From: Hermetia illucens
Taxonomy: Eukaryota > Arthropoda > Insecta > Diptera > Stratiomyidae
Assembly (NCBI RefSeq): GCF_905115235.1
Contig: NC_051852.1
Span: 35,165,199-35,229,198, forward strand
DNA: 64,000 nt
Direction of reading: 5' to 3'
Part shown: positions 12,771-24,817 of the stretch, piece after piece
Layout: every line of letters begins with the position of its first letter
Numbering within the stretch: position 1 is the first letter of the stretch
The notes under the pieces: generated by a model
Told to the model about the DNA's origin: nothing
Databases searched by the model: none
What the model saw: only the letters and a program-made list of their open reading frames with translations
Program-made: the position numbers and the translations under genes

Positions 12771-15640
12771 TGTAATGAGCACTCTCGACAGCATCCTCTC
12801 GTAACGTGATGAACACTCTCGCTAGTACATGTTGGGTACTACCGATAATGCAATATTCGAATATTCTGAGCGCTATCGTGAGTTTCATTTTATTGAACAC
12901 TCTTCCTATCGTTGAATTCTTTTATGCTTGGCGTCGAACTATCACTGAGTCCTGGATCAGCGCCTTGTGACACGATCTAGGGCGAATATCAGAGCCAACT
13001 ATTGTTAATCTGTTTTGAATCTACCGGCAATCGTTTTTGGTAAACAGCAGGCTTATTTAAAGGCACCTGAAACATGCCTACCAAAAGGCGGGCAGCTGAA
13101 GATTATTGGTGCAATCCATATTACTGTATCAGGAGATAAAGTAGCGAGCATTTGCTCTGAGGATATAATAGGAAGGATGCTCAAGTTAAATGTTAATTGG
13201 GTTGTAGTTATCTCCGCAATTATACGAATTCAAGCCGAGATAGTGGAGGGTGAAGGGTAAAGAAATCTCAAACGACCCGAATCATGAGAGCCTCTGTTGG
13301 ACAAGATCAAGGAGACGTTAAACGTTCAACCTAAAATGATCGTGTCTCTGTCTGATTTTTACACTTTTCTATGTGTATTCCAGGTCGCCATTATTTATAT
13401 AAATTATCTAGATATGGGGACCTATATTTCAAAATTAGTCCATGTCGAGTATGTAGAAGATGAGCACTGTCGATCACGTTGTAGGTTATACTTTTCCGAA
13501 AGGACGAGAAAAAAACGGGCTTTCTCTGCGGCTATGTATAGCATGATATTCATGTTCCCACTATTTATTCTGAATTATACAAAATAAACGATTGACTTGG
13601 CATTTATTACCCCAAATACATCTTACACCCTGTAAGTATGTATGTATGCATGAAGATCCATTGTCAAACAAGTAAACTATCTCCTCACGAATAATGGAAA
13701 AGTACTTACGTAGTTGTAGTCGCTATATCGTCGTGATGTGACAGAATATGTTTCCATTCAATTACCGTCGCAAAATATATCTTTTTATTTGACTTGTTTA
13801 GATTTATCACGCACTTAAGACGACAACGAAGAATTAGTAACAACAGCACAAACACACACCAATGTATTTTGGCTAGAATTTTTTTCTTTATACTTTAATT
13901 TACGAAAAGTAAAAGCCTTTGTCGATCAATCAAGGAATTAGGAACGCACTATATTAATATGGCTATTGTATGGGAGGTGCTAGAGTGGTGGATATTTGGT
14001 CGGCAGCTTATTGCGTGGCGAAAATTCTTCAAGGATTAGTGGTTGGACAATTAGTTGGTTGCTAATCGTTGATTCATCGCTTCAACTTTGGCCAATGGAA
14101 ATATTCTATTTTCAAAGTATCTGACGCATTCGAAATATCTAAAAATCGCACTATTAGCAAGTTTCCGAGCTATTACTTGAGTAAACTATCCTTAAGGCTG
14201 ATGATTCTTTGATATATGTATCACCACTGAACTACTATTTTTACTCCAATCCAGTTCAAAGATACTCTGCGTTAAATGTAGTACAAATAACAGTTAATCA
14301 TCGGAATTATTCACACGCGTCCAAAATCAGCGTTACAGATAAATTACTTCCGCCTGTCTAGAGAACGAAAACTATTTTTTTATCGAATTAGCGATATTTA
14401 ATTCAATATTTCACGATATGCAAAACGATCAAATATTTACATATAGTCCACGGTATGCGTTCCTGAGCGGTCAGTGCACAACACTGGAACTGCGAGGTTG
14501 AGGTCTTGGAAGAGGTTCCGTCGTTCAAATTTGATTCATCTATCCATCATGTTCTCTCCGTTTGTCTGATCTGCTTTATTTCACTATAATTTTCTTTTTT
14601 TTTTCTGAAAGCCAAATCACCGGTAGCAGGGTTTGTGTGTTATGTTGCGGATTACTACATCATTCAAGCGATGATGGCTACTTTTCATTCTGCGTAATTC
14701 CATTTGTGGGCGATTAACGAATCAAGTGAATTGGACGCAAATCAAATAATGGATCCTTCAAAAAGTCAACGTTTAGCGGTCACCATAAAAGATGTACTTC
14801 AATAGTTTAGAGCTGCCCATACGTGTATCTATGGAATAACAATAACAAACCTGCAGAAGCAACAATAACAACAGTCATGAGGGTGGCAGCAAGCTGATCT
14901 GGTTAATCTGGATAGAGGTTCTTCGGACGTCTAAGACCCTACATTTAGCTTCGGTTACATCATCCCAGAAAGCTGGACAACCTGTCACCCACGTGGCCAC
15001 ACCACCACCGCGGGGACACTATGAATGCATCCACTTGGTATACAAAGTAAAGCAGATGCAGTGCATTCTGCTTAGGGCCTCAATGATTGAATTATGCCCT
15101 CTTTGTTATGGTAATGTCTGATAGTTCTTTGCATGCTCCCTGAATTGCATATGGCAAAGGTTGGAACAATGGCATCCACGCAATCTATTCTTCCCAATGT
15201 AGTAATTTAAAGCTTCACGCAACAATGGACAATAAAGGCTGCATAATGCCGATCGAAGTGTGCATTACTCATGCATACGTTCCCGCTGCTTATAGCAAAT
15301 GAAGATCCACATGCCTGAACAAACAGAAGTGATCTAATTATAATGACTGACATACTTCGTCATAAATTTTAATTAGATTGTCCGCCAGTAATAACATTTC
15401 TTTTTTATTCGGGTAAATTCTGGTCAACACTGATACAGAGGTGGAGTAATTGATGCCTGCAACGGAGCAGGCATGGAATCAGTAGACATTGTGAGGCAGT
15501 TTGCACAAACGGTATCCAAATGATTGGCAATATAGCATTAGAACATTCGCATTGATACCCTGAATTGCAAATTCTGTGTCCACTTGGATCAGAATAGCAA
15601 TGGTGACTAAGTGCTTTCTATCTCGTATTGTAAAAGCCTC
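12771..15640. other. No recognisable gene
   Basis: Two short plus-strand open frames (13015-13260 and 13297-13587) have no recognisable domain or splice context. I see nothing else in these 2.9 kb. Confidence 0.4.
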
Positions 15641-15644
15641 TCTT

Positions 15645-15897
15645 CATCACTACTATCATCATCATCAACGGCGTAACAACCGGTATCCGGTCTAGGCCTG
15701 CCTTAATAAGGAACTCCAGACATCCGGGTTTTGCGCCGAGGCCCACCAATTCGATATCCCTAAAAACTGTCTGGCGTCCTGACCGTCGCCATCGCTCCAT
15801 CTTAGGCAGGGTCAGCCTCGTCTCCTTTTTCTACCATAGATATTGCCCTTATAGACTTTCCGGACTGGATCATCCTCACCCATACGGATTATGTGAA
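15645..15897 (-). mobile_element. RTE-clade LINE, 3' terminal fragment
   Basis: On the minus strand this is the last ~250 bp of the RTE family, ending GGTTGTTACGCCGTTGATGA with the ATG-repeat tail near 15645-15665. It abuts the start of the LOA-like LINE that begins around 15917. Confidence 0.85.
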
Positions 15898-15916
15898 GTG
15901 AAATAAGGAACAGATC

Positions 15917-15986
15917 CTCCCCCTTGGACACCACCTTGTCGTGGTGGGGGAGCCTGTAGTAGTTTACTACTACACTAAGGGTGTCC
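15917..15986 (+). ncRNA. Candidate HDV-like self-cleaving ribozyme at LINE 5' end
   Basis: The strands fall in the nested double-pseudoknot order of HDV-like ribozymes. P1 is CTCCCCC (15917-15923) with GGGGGAG (15946-15952). P2 is GGACACC (15926-15932) with GGTGTCC (15980-15986). A short P3 is ACC/GGT around a 7-base loop (15933-15945). P4 is GTAGTAG/CTACTAC (15956-15973). The P4-P2 linker contains CTAA, which fits the catalytic CNRA pattern. HDV-like ribozymes are known at the 5' ends of several insect LINEs, where they define the RNA start. The usual G at the first P1 position is not present, so this is a structural inference, not proof of activity. Confidence 0.5.
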
Positions 15987-18900
15987 ACAATATGAATATG
16001 GAAACGAAGGATATAAACTCTGCAAGTGGTAAGAAGTCACAGACTTCGAATCCACCCGCGACTATGAGCAATCATGTCGCGGCCGAGGCGCGGATTTTGA
16101 AGTCCTCACCACATTCATACTCACCTATAGATAAATTTGTAGAAGGCATACTTTCCGACTCAGTGGAAAGCTTGTATTTAGTGCCTACGGCGAAGTTAGC
16201 CAGAAAGGAAAGTACGGAAACTCTCAACTTGGGAGAAACTAGAAATCCGACTACGGCCGGCCCGTCCACGGTACTACAGCCCAAATCTACCCGCAAAAGG
16301 AAGAGGAAGGCCCGGCAGAAGGAAACTTCGGCCACTAAGGAGGGGGGACTACAGGCTGAGTCCTGCGTGGCAGAACCATCTCCTTCATCCTTACCGGGAA
16401 GAACGGGAAGCTGGTGACGTGGACGATACTGGTTGAACGCCAGTATGTGGAAATGGATCCAAGCGGCCCGGACACCGTGAACCTGGAAAGGCCCCAAGCC
16501 GATGGCAGAAAAGAGCACTGCGAAGAAAGATGAAGCACCTTAGGAATGAGAACATGGACGTGGCTGTACCACTAGACGCGATAACGTCCAGCGAAATCGG
16601 ACCCAAGGAAGCGGAATCTCCGGCGGAAGATGGGGATAAACTGGAAACCCCGGTAAGATCCACACTGGACGCACCAGACTCTTCTGTCAGCGGTAATGCG
16701 CGCAAGAAGTGTAAGACCAACACATCTGCTGTGGCCAACGCTTTATTGTGCTCCGCATCAGGGCTTACATCCACGCGTCTCGCGAGGATTAGGACCGGTG
16801 TGCCGGGAGGTGATCAAATCAGCGAGAGAGATCTCAATGAAGCTGGTCCCTCCCACAGGAATACAAACAGGAAGGCGGGAAGGAAGAGGACGTATGCGCA
16901 AGCTGCAGCCTCTGTTCTGACTGCTGCCGTGGGAGTTTCCTCCAAGGATGGCAAAATGTCAGAGGGACAATTTACCATCCTCCGGGAATGCCTGTGGAAA
17001 AAAAATGCTGGAGCCTGGAACGAAGCCACGATTTAACAATCAAGGTTCTCGTGATGAGCTTCTCCATTTGGAGTGCACTGACGAGGCTGCCTTAAAGTGG
17101 CTTCGGCAGGTAATCCCAACTTTGAGTTCCGGCGATCGGCCCAAGTTCACTATTATGAACACTGAGCTACGCAGGAAAGAACATGTCGGATGTTGGTTAC
17201 CGGGCCCTCGAAGGAAGGCAGAGGACATCATCCGCATGCTGGGTGAACAGAACCGGGGCATGGACTTTAGACACTAGAGAGTAAAGTTCATGAATGCCAG
17301 GAAGGACAAATCTACAAATGTGGAGGGTCTCAATACTGAAATTCATTCTCCTACACCTTCCAAGGAACAGGCGGAAGGAAGGGAAGCCAGAGACATGAAC
17401 GGAACTGTCTTGATGCCAGTTCGAGTGATCGAATCTATGCAAACCGGACACCGCAAACCAATTAAGGTGCTAAGTGGAAAAGAGACGAATGCTCTACGGG
17501 ATGAGAGGAAATCTTTCATGGATGAGAACATGGGAACTGCGGTACTTCCAAGTACGGCTTTTCACAGAGATATCAAACACGAGGAGATCGAGTCTCTGGC
17601 GTTGTGGGGGAAACCCGGTCAGACGCGGACTGCCGTATACGCTTCTAACTGTTTTCCATAACACAATAGACTAAGTTTATGTCGAAAAATATAAAGATTG
17701 GTCAAATCAACCTGCAGCATGCTAAAGCTCCCTCCTACCTATTGGCAGCGAGAATGATAAAGCTACAGGATTTCCCCTACACCTTTCTGGTGCAAGAACC
17801 GTGGGTTCGATTTAAAAAAAACTGTGGCATTGGATCAGTAAAGGGGGCTAGGATCTTCTACGGCGAAAGATCCATAAGACCGAGAGCTTGCGTCCTGATG
17901 TCGAGACGGTTAGAGGCAGCTATGCTGCGACAGTATTGTCCCCAGGACTTACCTACGGTCATCATGCAATACTAGATAAATGGCGAGAGGAAAAACATCA
18001 TAGTTGCCTCCGCTTATTTACCCTATGATTCTATGTATCCTCCACCGACACAAGAGCTTAGGGATCTGGTGGCGTATGCCACTTAATAGGTTGCGATGCG
18101 AATGCTCAACATATTTGTTGGGGCAGTAGCAAATGCAATCCAAGAGAGGAGAAACTATTTGATTTCTTCACTTCAGCTGGTTTATTACTGCAAAGGTAGG
18201 GTGCGCCCCTACGTTCGTGGGACCGAGAAGAAGCGAAGTAATTGACCTATCAATCTATACCTCAAAATTGTTAGAGTTGATTACACACTGGCGAGTGCTA
18301 GACGAGGTCTTACTGTCAGATCACCGATATCTAGAATTCAATCTGATTATTGCGGGCGGCAGTACAAAGACGGAACCCTAAGAAAATGGATTGGGCAAAG
18401 TTCAATGAACTTCTTGGCAATAAAGTACAGTTCCCTAGGCAACTAAGGACTCCTTTGGCGCTGGAAGATGTTTTGAAAACTCTGAACTGCACACTTTTAG
18501 AGTGCTATGAAGAAGCTTGTCCTATTTCCCGAGGCCAAAGCGGTTAAACGGTTCCTTGGTGGAACCGAGAACTGCAAAAACTCAGGAAATCAACCAGGCG
18601 ACTTCAAGCTCCAGACTAGATTCAGTACAGGCCCTCCTGGAAGTACACCACCCGGGAGAACGAGTGAGAGAAGCGGTAGGGGGAGAGTTGACGGTTCTTG
18701 CAACTCCTTCAACACGCAAGTGTCACAAGGCGAACTGGAACACTGCGAAAGCGGCTGTTACCCATGAAAAGGTGAGAGCTGCCATACTGTCCTTTGAACA
18801 TTTCAAAGCACCTGGTATGGATGGCATCTGCTAAAGGAGGGTATGGAGCATTTAGAGCGACCTCTAAGAAATATTTTTCGAGGATGTCCTGCTCTGAGCT

Positions 18901-19657
18901 ACGTGCCTTCCTCTTGGCAAAAGGTAAAGGTAGTTTTCACACCGAAACCTGGGAAAGATGACTATTCTAATCCAAAGAACTTCAGACAGATCAGCTTGAC
19001 TTCATTCTTGCTGAAAGATTTGGAGAGATTGGTGGAGCGTCACATTCGTGGAAACGCACTTAGGTCGCACCCACTTAATGAAAACCAACATACTTACCAG
19101 CGTGGAAAGTCCTGTGAGTATAGCATTCTTCATTCTTTGGTCACAAAGATAGAGGATGCAACTTTGAATGGTGGGTACGCGATGGTGGTGTTCGTGGACA
19201 TTGAAGGGGCTTTTGACTGTGCGCCTTTTCAAAAACTTTGTGATGCCTCCAGAGAGCATGGTGTTGATGATGCTTTAAGTGGATCCATGCTATGCTAACG
19301 CAGAGATTGCTGTGCACTGAGGTGAGTGTCTATCACTATCTAACAGCAGAAGCAACGAAAGGCTGCCCCCAAGGAGGTGTGCTTTCGCCACTTCTGTGGA
19401 GAATGCTGATCGACTCACTACTATGCGAACTGCAAAATTTGGCAATACACGCTCAACCTTATGCTGATGACGTGGCTGTGCTTGCTGTTGATCAGGATCT
19501 TGGAACGGTGTGTAGGAATATACAACGTGCCGTTGATTTGGTAGACAATTAGTGCCTCAGACATGATCTTTCAGTTAAATTCACAAAAAGGAGAAAACTG
19601 GATGGACTTTGCCTCCCTGAGATGAGGGGTACTACCCTTCAACTCTCCGAGGAAAAA

Positions 19658-19885
19658 TTAATAGACCATTAGCTTAATCCCAACTACAATTTTATTTTAT
19701 TATGTTTATATATTTCGGGAGCAACTTACTCCCTTCATCAGTACAAAGCTAATGAAAACAATTACGATTCTATGGTTCTATTTATACTAAAAACACTAAT
19801 TACCTAAATTACTTTTACCAAGAAAGAAAATAGAAAAAAGAAAAAACATTAAATTATTAACTTAATTATCTATTAATTATTCTGG
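19658..19885 (-). mobile_element. Penelope-like element fragment inside the LOA-like LINE
   Basis: This AT-rich block interrupts the LINE. Sequence before 19658 and after 19885 aligns with positions near 54170 and 55030 of the second LINE copy, but the block itself does not. Its minus strand carries a hammerhead-like core (19667-19754), a known hallmark of the terminal repeats of Penelope-like elements. No reverse transcriptase remains, so the family call depends on that core. Confidence 0.5.
19667..19754 (-). ncRNA. Hammerhead ribozyme-like core
   Basis: On the minus strand: CATTAGCTT, a short TGTA internal loop, CTGATGA, a hairpin GGGAG/CTCCC with a 7-base loop, GAAA, about 37 bases, then AAGCTAATG, which is perfectly complementary to the first segment (9-bp helix I). 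CUGAUGA and GAAA are the invariant hammerhead core boxes. Helix III is weak: only the A-U and U-A pairs next to GAAA and the AUU cleavage triplet are evident. Weak helix III is common in the minimal type I hammerheads of Penelope-like elements. Activity is not shown. Confidence 0.6.
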
Positions 19886-20464
19886 GTACCTGGTCACTTT
19901 GGCGTAAAGGGAAATGAAATCTCGGATGCTTTAGCGAAAGAGGGGTCAATCTCCCCTATGCCGGGACCGGAACCAGCAATTGGAGCATCAGTAGCATTGG
20001 CTAAGTCTGTTTTTAAAAACTGAGAACAAGCTTCCCAAAATGACAGGTGGCAGAACCTAAATGCTGCTCGATACACCAAACTTTTCCTGCCAGAACCGAA
20101 CATACGTACCGCAAAGTTTATCTTGTCGAAAAGCAGGAGGACTTGCAGGTGTATTGTGGGCATTCTGACAGGCCATAATTCTTTACTAGCTGGACATATG
20201 TTCAGAATAGGAATTACTCAAGATGATACGTGTCTCTCCTGTAATGAGGAGGCGGAATCCACGGAGCATTTCCTATGTGATTGCCCCGCCTATGGACGCA
20301 TCAGGCATCAGATCTTTGGTGCCGATGTCTCCAGTTGCAACGGGTAGCATCACATCCACTAACGGAAATCCTGCGATACGTTAACGAATCCGGAATATTT
20401 CGTTAGACGGGGGTGGCGAGTACAATGGGCTTCTCCCCCACCACACACACACACACTCCTGATT

Positions 20465-22437
20465 GTGTACCTTCCCAATCGGAAAACGGTCCACAAACAT
20501 ACGTGGGCCTCTCCAGACGGGACCACTGTCAACCAAATTGACCACGTGCTGATCGAACGCCGCCAACTCTCAGCTTTAATGAATGTCACAACATATAGGA
20601 AGGCCAATATAGACACGGATCACTATCTCGTTGGCATAGTACTCGGAGCTCGAATTAAAATACCACCTACAATCCCCTCTGACAACAAGGTAAGAGTGAA
20701 TACTGAAGCCATTCACAACACAGCCCTCCGTAACACCTATAAGGGGAAATGGATGCCGCAATAAACGCAACTAACAGATGACCTGGAGATGAAGCGTCAG
20801 CAAATGATCTTCACAACCACCTGAAGAACGTTATCATTGATACGGCCACAAACATACTTGGACGATGAATGTAAGCTAGCAACGGAACGGAAGAATGTTG
20901 TATACTGATTGATGCTGCATTCTCAAAGAGCGGAGCGCGTTGAGCGGAGAAGCGAGTTCAAAGACGGAAAAAAGAAGTTGGTTAGAACCAACAAATCTAT
21001 GAACTCGAAAAGTACAGGGAGAAACCTCACCAGGCGTGCAAGTTTTACCAACAAGTCAGCAGAATGAAGCGTTATACACCTCGATGCTCGATTCTGCCGA
21101 GACAAAGAGGGAAATCTGATTTCCGACAGAATGGGCATATTAGAGCGATGGGTTGAGTATTTTGATGAACTGCTCAACAACCAAAATAACGGCGAGTTGG
21201 AGGTCCCGCCAACTGAAGACGACGGGCAAATGATGCCACCACCAAGCATAGAAGAAACAGTCAGTGAGTAGTCAGCAACAGATCAGATTTTTCTCTCTGT
21301 GGCAAGCGATGGAAAAACTGCTGGAATATGGACATCATTTGCACCATCTTTTCATCGACTTTAAAGCCATCTATGACAGCATAGCCAGGATAAAACTGTA
21401 CATGGTCATCAGAATTCGGTATCCCGATGAAATTTATAAGACTGATGAGACTGACCCTGACCAATGTCCGAGGCCAGATAAAAGCAGCATGATCACTCTC
21501 GAGACCATTCACATCAACAACGGTCTACGAAAAGAGGATGCACCATCATGCGTCCTCTTTAACCTAGCCCTGGAGAAACTGATTTGCGATGCAGATGTAA
21601 ATGCGAGAAGCACCATCCTCTCGAAGTCCCAACTACTGGCCTACGCTGACGATATTGACATTATGGGAAGAACAACCCAAGATACAGAGTCTACCTTCAT
21701 CCAGTTCGAGCAGGCGGCGCGAAATATCAAGCTGCACATCGATGAAGGCAAGACGAAGTACATGATGGCAACGTCAACGCCAAAAACCAAAGAAGGAACA
21801 ACATCGAATCGCACTGGTCAAACGAAAACAATAAAGATAGGAGACTACAACTTTAACAGCGTTGAAAATTCCTCCTACCTAGGGTCGAAAATCACAACCG
21901 ATAACAGCTATGACAATGAAATCCGCGCACGGATGTTAGCTGCCAACAGAGCCTACTTCAGCTTACAAAAACTGTTCCGCTCAAAACGTCTCACCATAGG
22001 GTCAAACCTCTTACTGTACAAAATAATTATCTTGCCAGTCCTCATGTATTCCTCGCGTTCGAGAGAAGAATACTCCGAAGAATTTTTGGCCCCCTACATG
22101 GGGATGGACGATTCCGTAGCCTACATAACGATGAAATCTATGAGCGATACAATGACCGCCAGGTTGTGGATAAAATCCGTCTCAATAGGTTTCGGTGGAC
22201 GGGTTACTTATTCCGTATGGATGAGGATGATCTAGCCCGGAAAGTCTATAAGGGCAATATGTATGGTAGAAAGAGAAGCCGAGGCAGACCCTGCCTGAGA
22301 TGCAACGATGGCGTAAGGGAGACAGCTTTTAGGGATATCGAACTGGTGGACTTCGGCGCAAAACCGGGATGCCTGGAGTTCCTTATTAAGGCAGGCCTAT
22401 AGCGGATACCGATTGTTGGGTCGTTGATGATGATGAT
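20465..22437 (+). mobile_element. RTE-clade LINE, 5'-truncated copy
   Basis: The copy starts inside the endonuclease (VHKHTWASPDGTTVNQIDHV, then IDTDHYLVGIVLGARI). It has a deletion near 20860 (loss of sequence around the conserved GWFDDECK) and another near 21265, where the start of the RT is missing. It continues through FIDFKAIYDSIARIKLY and LLAYADDIDIMGRTTQD to the C terminus (DKIRLNRFRWTGYLFRMDED). It ends near 22437 with TTGGGTCGTTGATGATGATG. The active-site YADD is retained, but frame breaks and deletions make it non-functional. Confidence 0.87.
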
Positions 22438-22439
22438 GC

Positions 22440-24745
22440 CACCGAGTTAGGTCAACGAGCAACTCATTATCGACCGGCGATTTGTAGGACGGACAAACAC
22501 AAACCAAAAAGATCAGTTTAGTTTGGTAGTGTTACGTACACCTGATTAATGTATGCTTGGATTGCATTGATCCGAAACTAGGAAAGTTTCCGGCGACAGT
22601 TAGTATTATATCACCTTGTCAGTGCGGGTACCAACGCCTCAGTTATATGCTAGTAGTGATGACCATCTCAGAAGCCTGTTAAGTATAGTTGATATCTTCC
22701 GCCGTAATATTCGGATAGAATTTGGTCTAGAGTCCCAGTCGTCTCCAAAAGTCCCTACCAACCATATGCAGGAAATAACTTTGATGACTTCCACATCCAA
22801 GCTATGACTGAAACGAACTTCTCCAAGCTCCTGAGAATTCGTAATTTAAAGGATGGACTGTTGTCCCGCGACGTGGGAAGCTGGTCTGAAATCGTATCTC
22901 CCAGTAAAGAATAAAACAAGCCCACTGAATGTGTTCGCTATCCTTTCACCGGCATATGCATTCGGAATATTGTTGTGGAGATCATCCAAAAGCGGATACA
23001 AGCTATGTCCAAATTCCGAAGGCATCATCTAAATTCTGCCGTGGAGGGGTAAACCTCTTGGTACATCAAATTGACTCTTTACGACTTTATTTTTACAGCA
23101 AGAAGTAGGTGAGTCTCTTGCATTCGACTGTTTGTAAGATAGAGTTCAAGCTGACTCCATTTGACTTTAAGGAATGATCTTCCGATCTTGAGTAAAGTGA
23201 AATCAGACCAGGAAGGTTCGATGGATGGAAGTTGAAGGAAATGCACAGTACACACGTGAACTGGCTCTGGTAGCCATTTATCGATCTCCATTTGTGGGCT
23301 GAGGAGCTCTTTGTTGAGATGAAAAGGTTTTTGTGTCTATCCAGGACGACATGGTCGCCATTGGTGCTTACAGAAAGTTGATGAAAAAACGGATGGAAAA
23401 CGACCAGGACAGAATGTTTGATTGGGCATTAGAGACGTTGGCCCATCTCATTTGTGGTGATCCTGGTAAAATACACGAACAAAAAAATGCTATATGTAAG
23501 GTAGTTCACCAAAACCTAAAATACAAGAAAGAGCTTGTCGCGGAAACATGTCTGGTTTGACGACATAAACCGCAGACAGTATTACTTATGGCATGCATTG
23601 GGATTGGCAAGTTTTAACTAATGGCCATATTTCACACAAACCTGAGAGTTCTCTTAATTGATTATTAGCATTGCTATCTGAGAGGGAATACGCAGAGAAA
23701 AAATCGACTATAAGCCTCTGGTCCGGGAAATAAACAAAAATTGGGATCTCGAAAGGGTGGTAATAGTTCCGATAAAATTATCAGCTACAGGTAATGTACC
23801 ACCATTCCTTAAAGCTTCCGGGGATTTCCTGCGACTCTCAGTCAGTCCCTTTGAAACTCGGGAAAAATAATAATAAAAAAACATTTTAAATGAATTACGT
23901 AATTCGGGAAGTTTAGAGAATCTTCCTTCGTGCAAAACTCTAATTTAATTACAGGCCCACAGGCTAATTACCTACGTTGATTAGCTCCCGACAGAAAACA
24001 TGCTCTGGAACGAACAAGGCAAGTCCCCTGCAAACCACAACCATAAGAGTTGCGAAAAAGGGATTCCCCTTGTCATACAAGCTTGGCTTAATCAGACCGA
24101 CCAGCTTTAAACACCTGACGATTTACTATAAGTAAACAGTCAATCGAAAAGTCCCACCGACAATCTAATGGTAACGAACATTCTAATTGCCATCTATTAT
24201 ATAATTAAAAGTCCTAACTGCGCCAGTCATTTAATTTTCAACACCTTATAAACATGATGCAATTGTGGAACAATCGCCACACTTGAGCTAATTGTTGTGG
24301 AAAAGATTCAAACTCTCCCGCTAATTCGAATACATTAATGGATTAGCTAAGAAAACGTTTTTCTTGGAAAATTTTGCGACGCACCTTACAATGCTTGTCA
24401 ACGAGCGAATTGTATCAGCAGTTAATATTCCATTTTCACGTGCATTTTCGAAACTCATTTACAGACGGACGTTAAATGGGTCATTTAGCCAGAACACATG
24501 CTCGCCTGGTTTTTGAGAATTTCGGTCATGAATGGACTAACAGCAGCGAAATGTTTTGTTTAGTAGGAAGATTGGTATACACTTACCATATCATCCATCC
24601 AAGTGGGGAGAATTCTTCTTGTTCATATGAAATGTTTGATGGATTCAATGATTTGGTGTTAGAAATGACTAAATTTGTTAGTGTGACATCGGTACAAAAT
24701 CTTCGTTTCTTGACAACAAAATGCATAACTAAAACAAATGCCTGA
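22440..24745. other. No recognisable gene
   Basis: Plus-strand open frames at 23333-23560 (IGAYRKLMKKRMENDQ...) and 24476-24745 have no domain I recognise and no convincing splice context. They may be decayed LINE debris or chance frames. Nothing else is visible. Confidence 0.35.
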
Positions 24746-24762
24746 AAGTTCAATTGATGTTT

Positions 24763-24768
24763 TTTATT
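24763..24768 (-). terminator. RpL17: Poly(A) signal of RpL17
   Basis: AATAAA on the minus strand, about 50 bases after the RpL17 stop codon at 24818-24820. It is the canonical signal, and its distance suits a short ribosomal-protein 3' UTR. Confidence 0.75.
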
Positions 24769-24817
24769 GAACCATTCTTAAAATAATTATAAAACGACAG
24801 AGCGACAATTACTTTTT

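Larger units (their letters stand above)
15917..20445 (+). mobile_element. LOA/R1-group LINE with RNase H, near full length but broken (copy 1)
   Basis: The order of parts is that of an RNase-H-bearing non-LTR retrotransposon. A structured leader covers about 15917-15990. A gag-like ORF1 starts at 15994 and continues in several frames to about 17650 (basic stretch near STRKRKRKARQKE). An endonuclease begins at 17679 with KIGQINLQHAKAPSY and VQEPWVRF. Reverse transcriptase runs from 18840 to 19560 with VVFTPKPGKDDYSNPKNFRQ, VFVDIEGAFDCAPF, CPQGGVLSPLLW and AQPYADDVAVL. An RNase H end (WVPGHFGVKGNEISDALAKE) lies near 19888. A final Cys/His knuckle (CLSCNEEAESTEHFLCDCPAY) lies near 20230. Several frameshifts and stops break both ORFs. 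A Penelope-like piece replaces about 860 bp at 19658-19885. The LOA versus R1 assignment is by motif style and the RNase H domain. Confidence 0.8.

Noticed and set aside
16072-16518. Minus-strand frame opposite the LINE ORF1
   Set aside because: It mirrors the ORF1 coding sequence of the LOA-like LINE and has no independent support.
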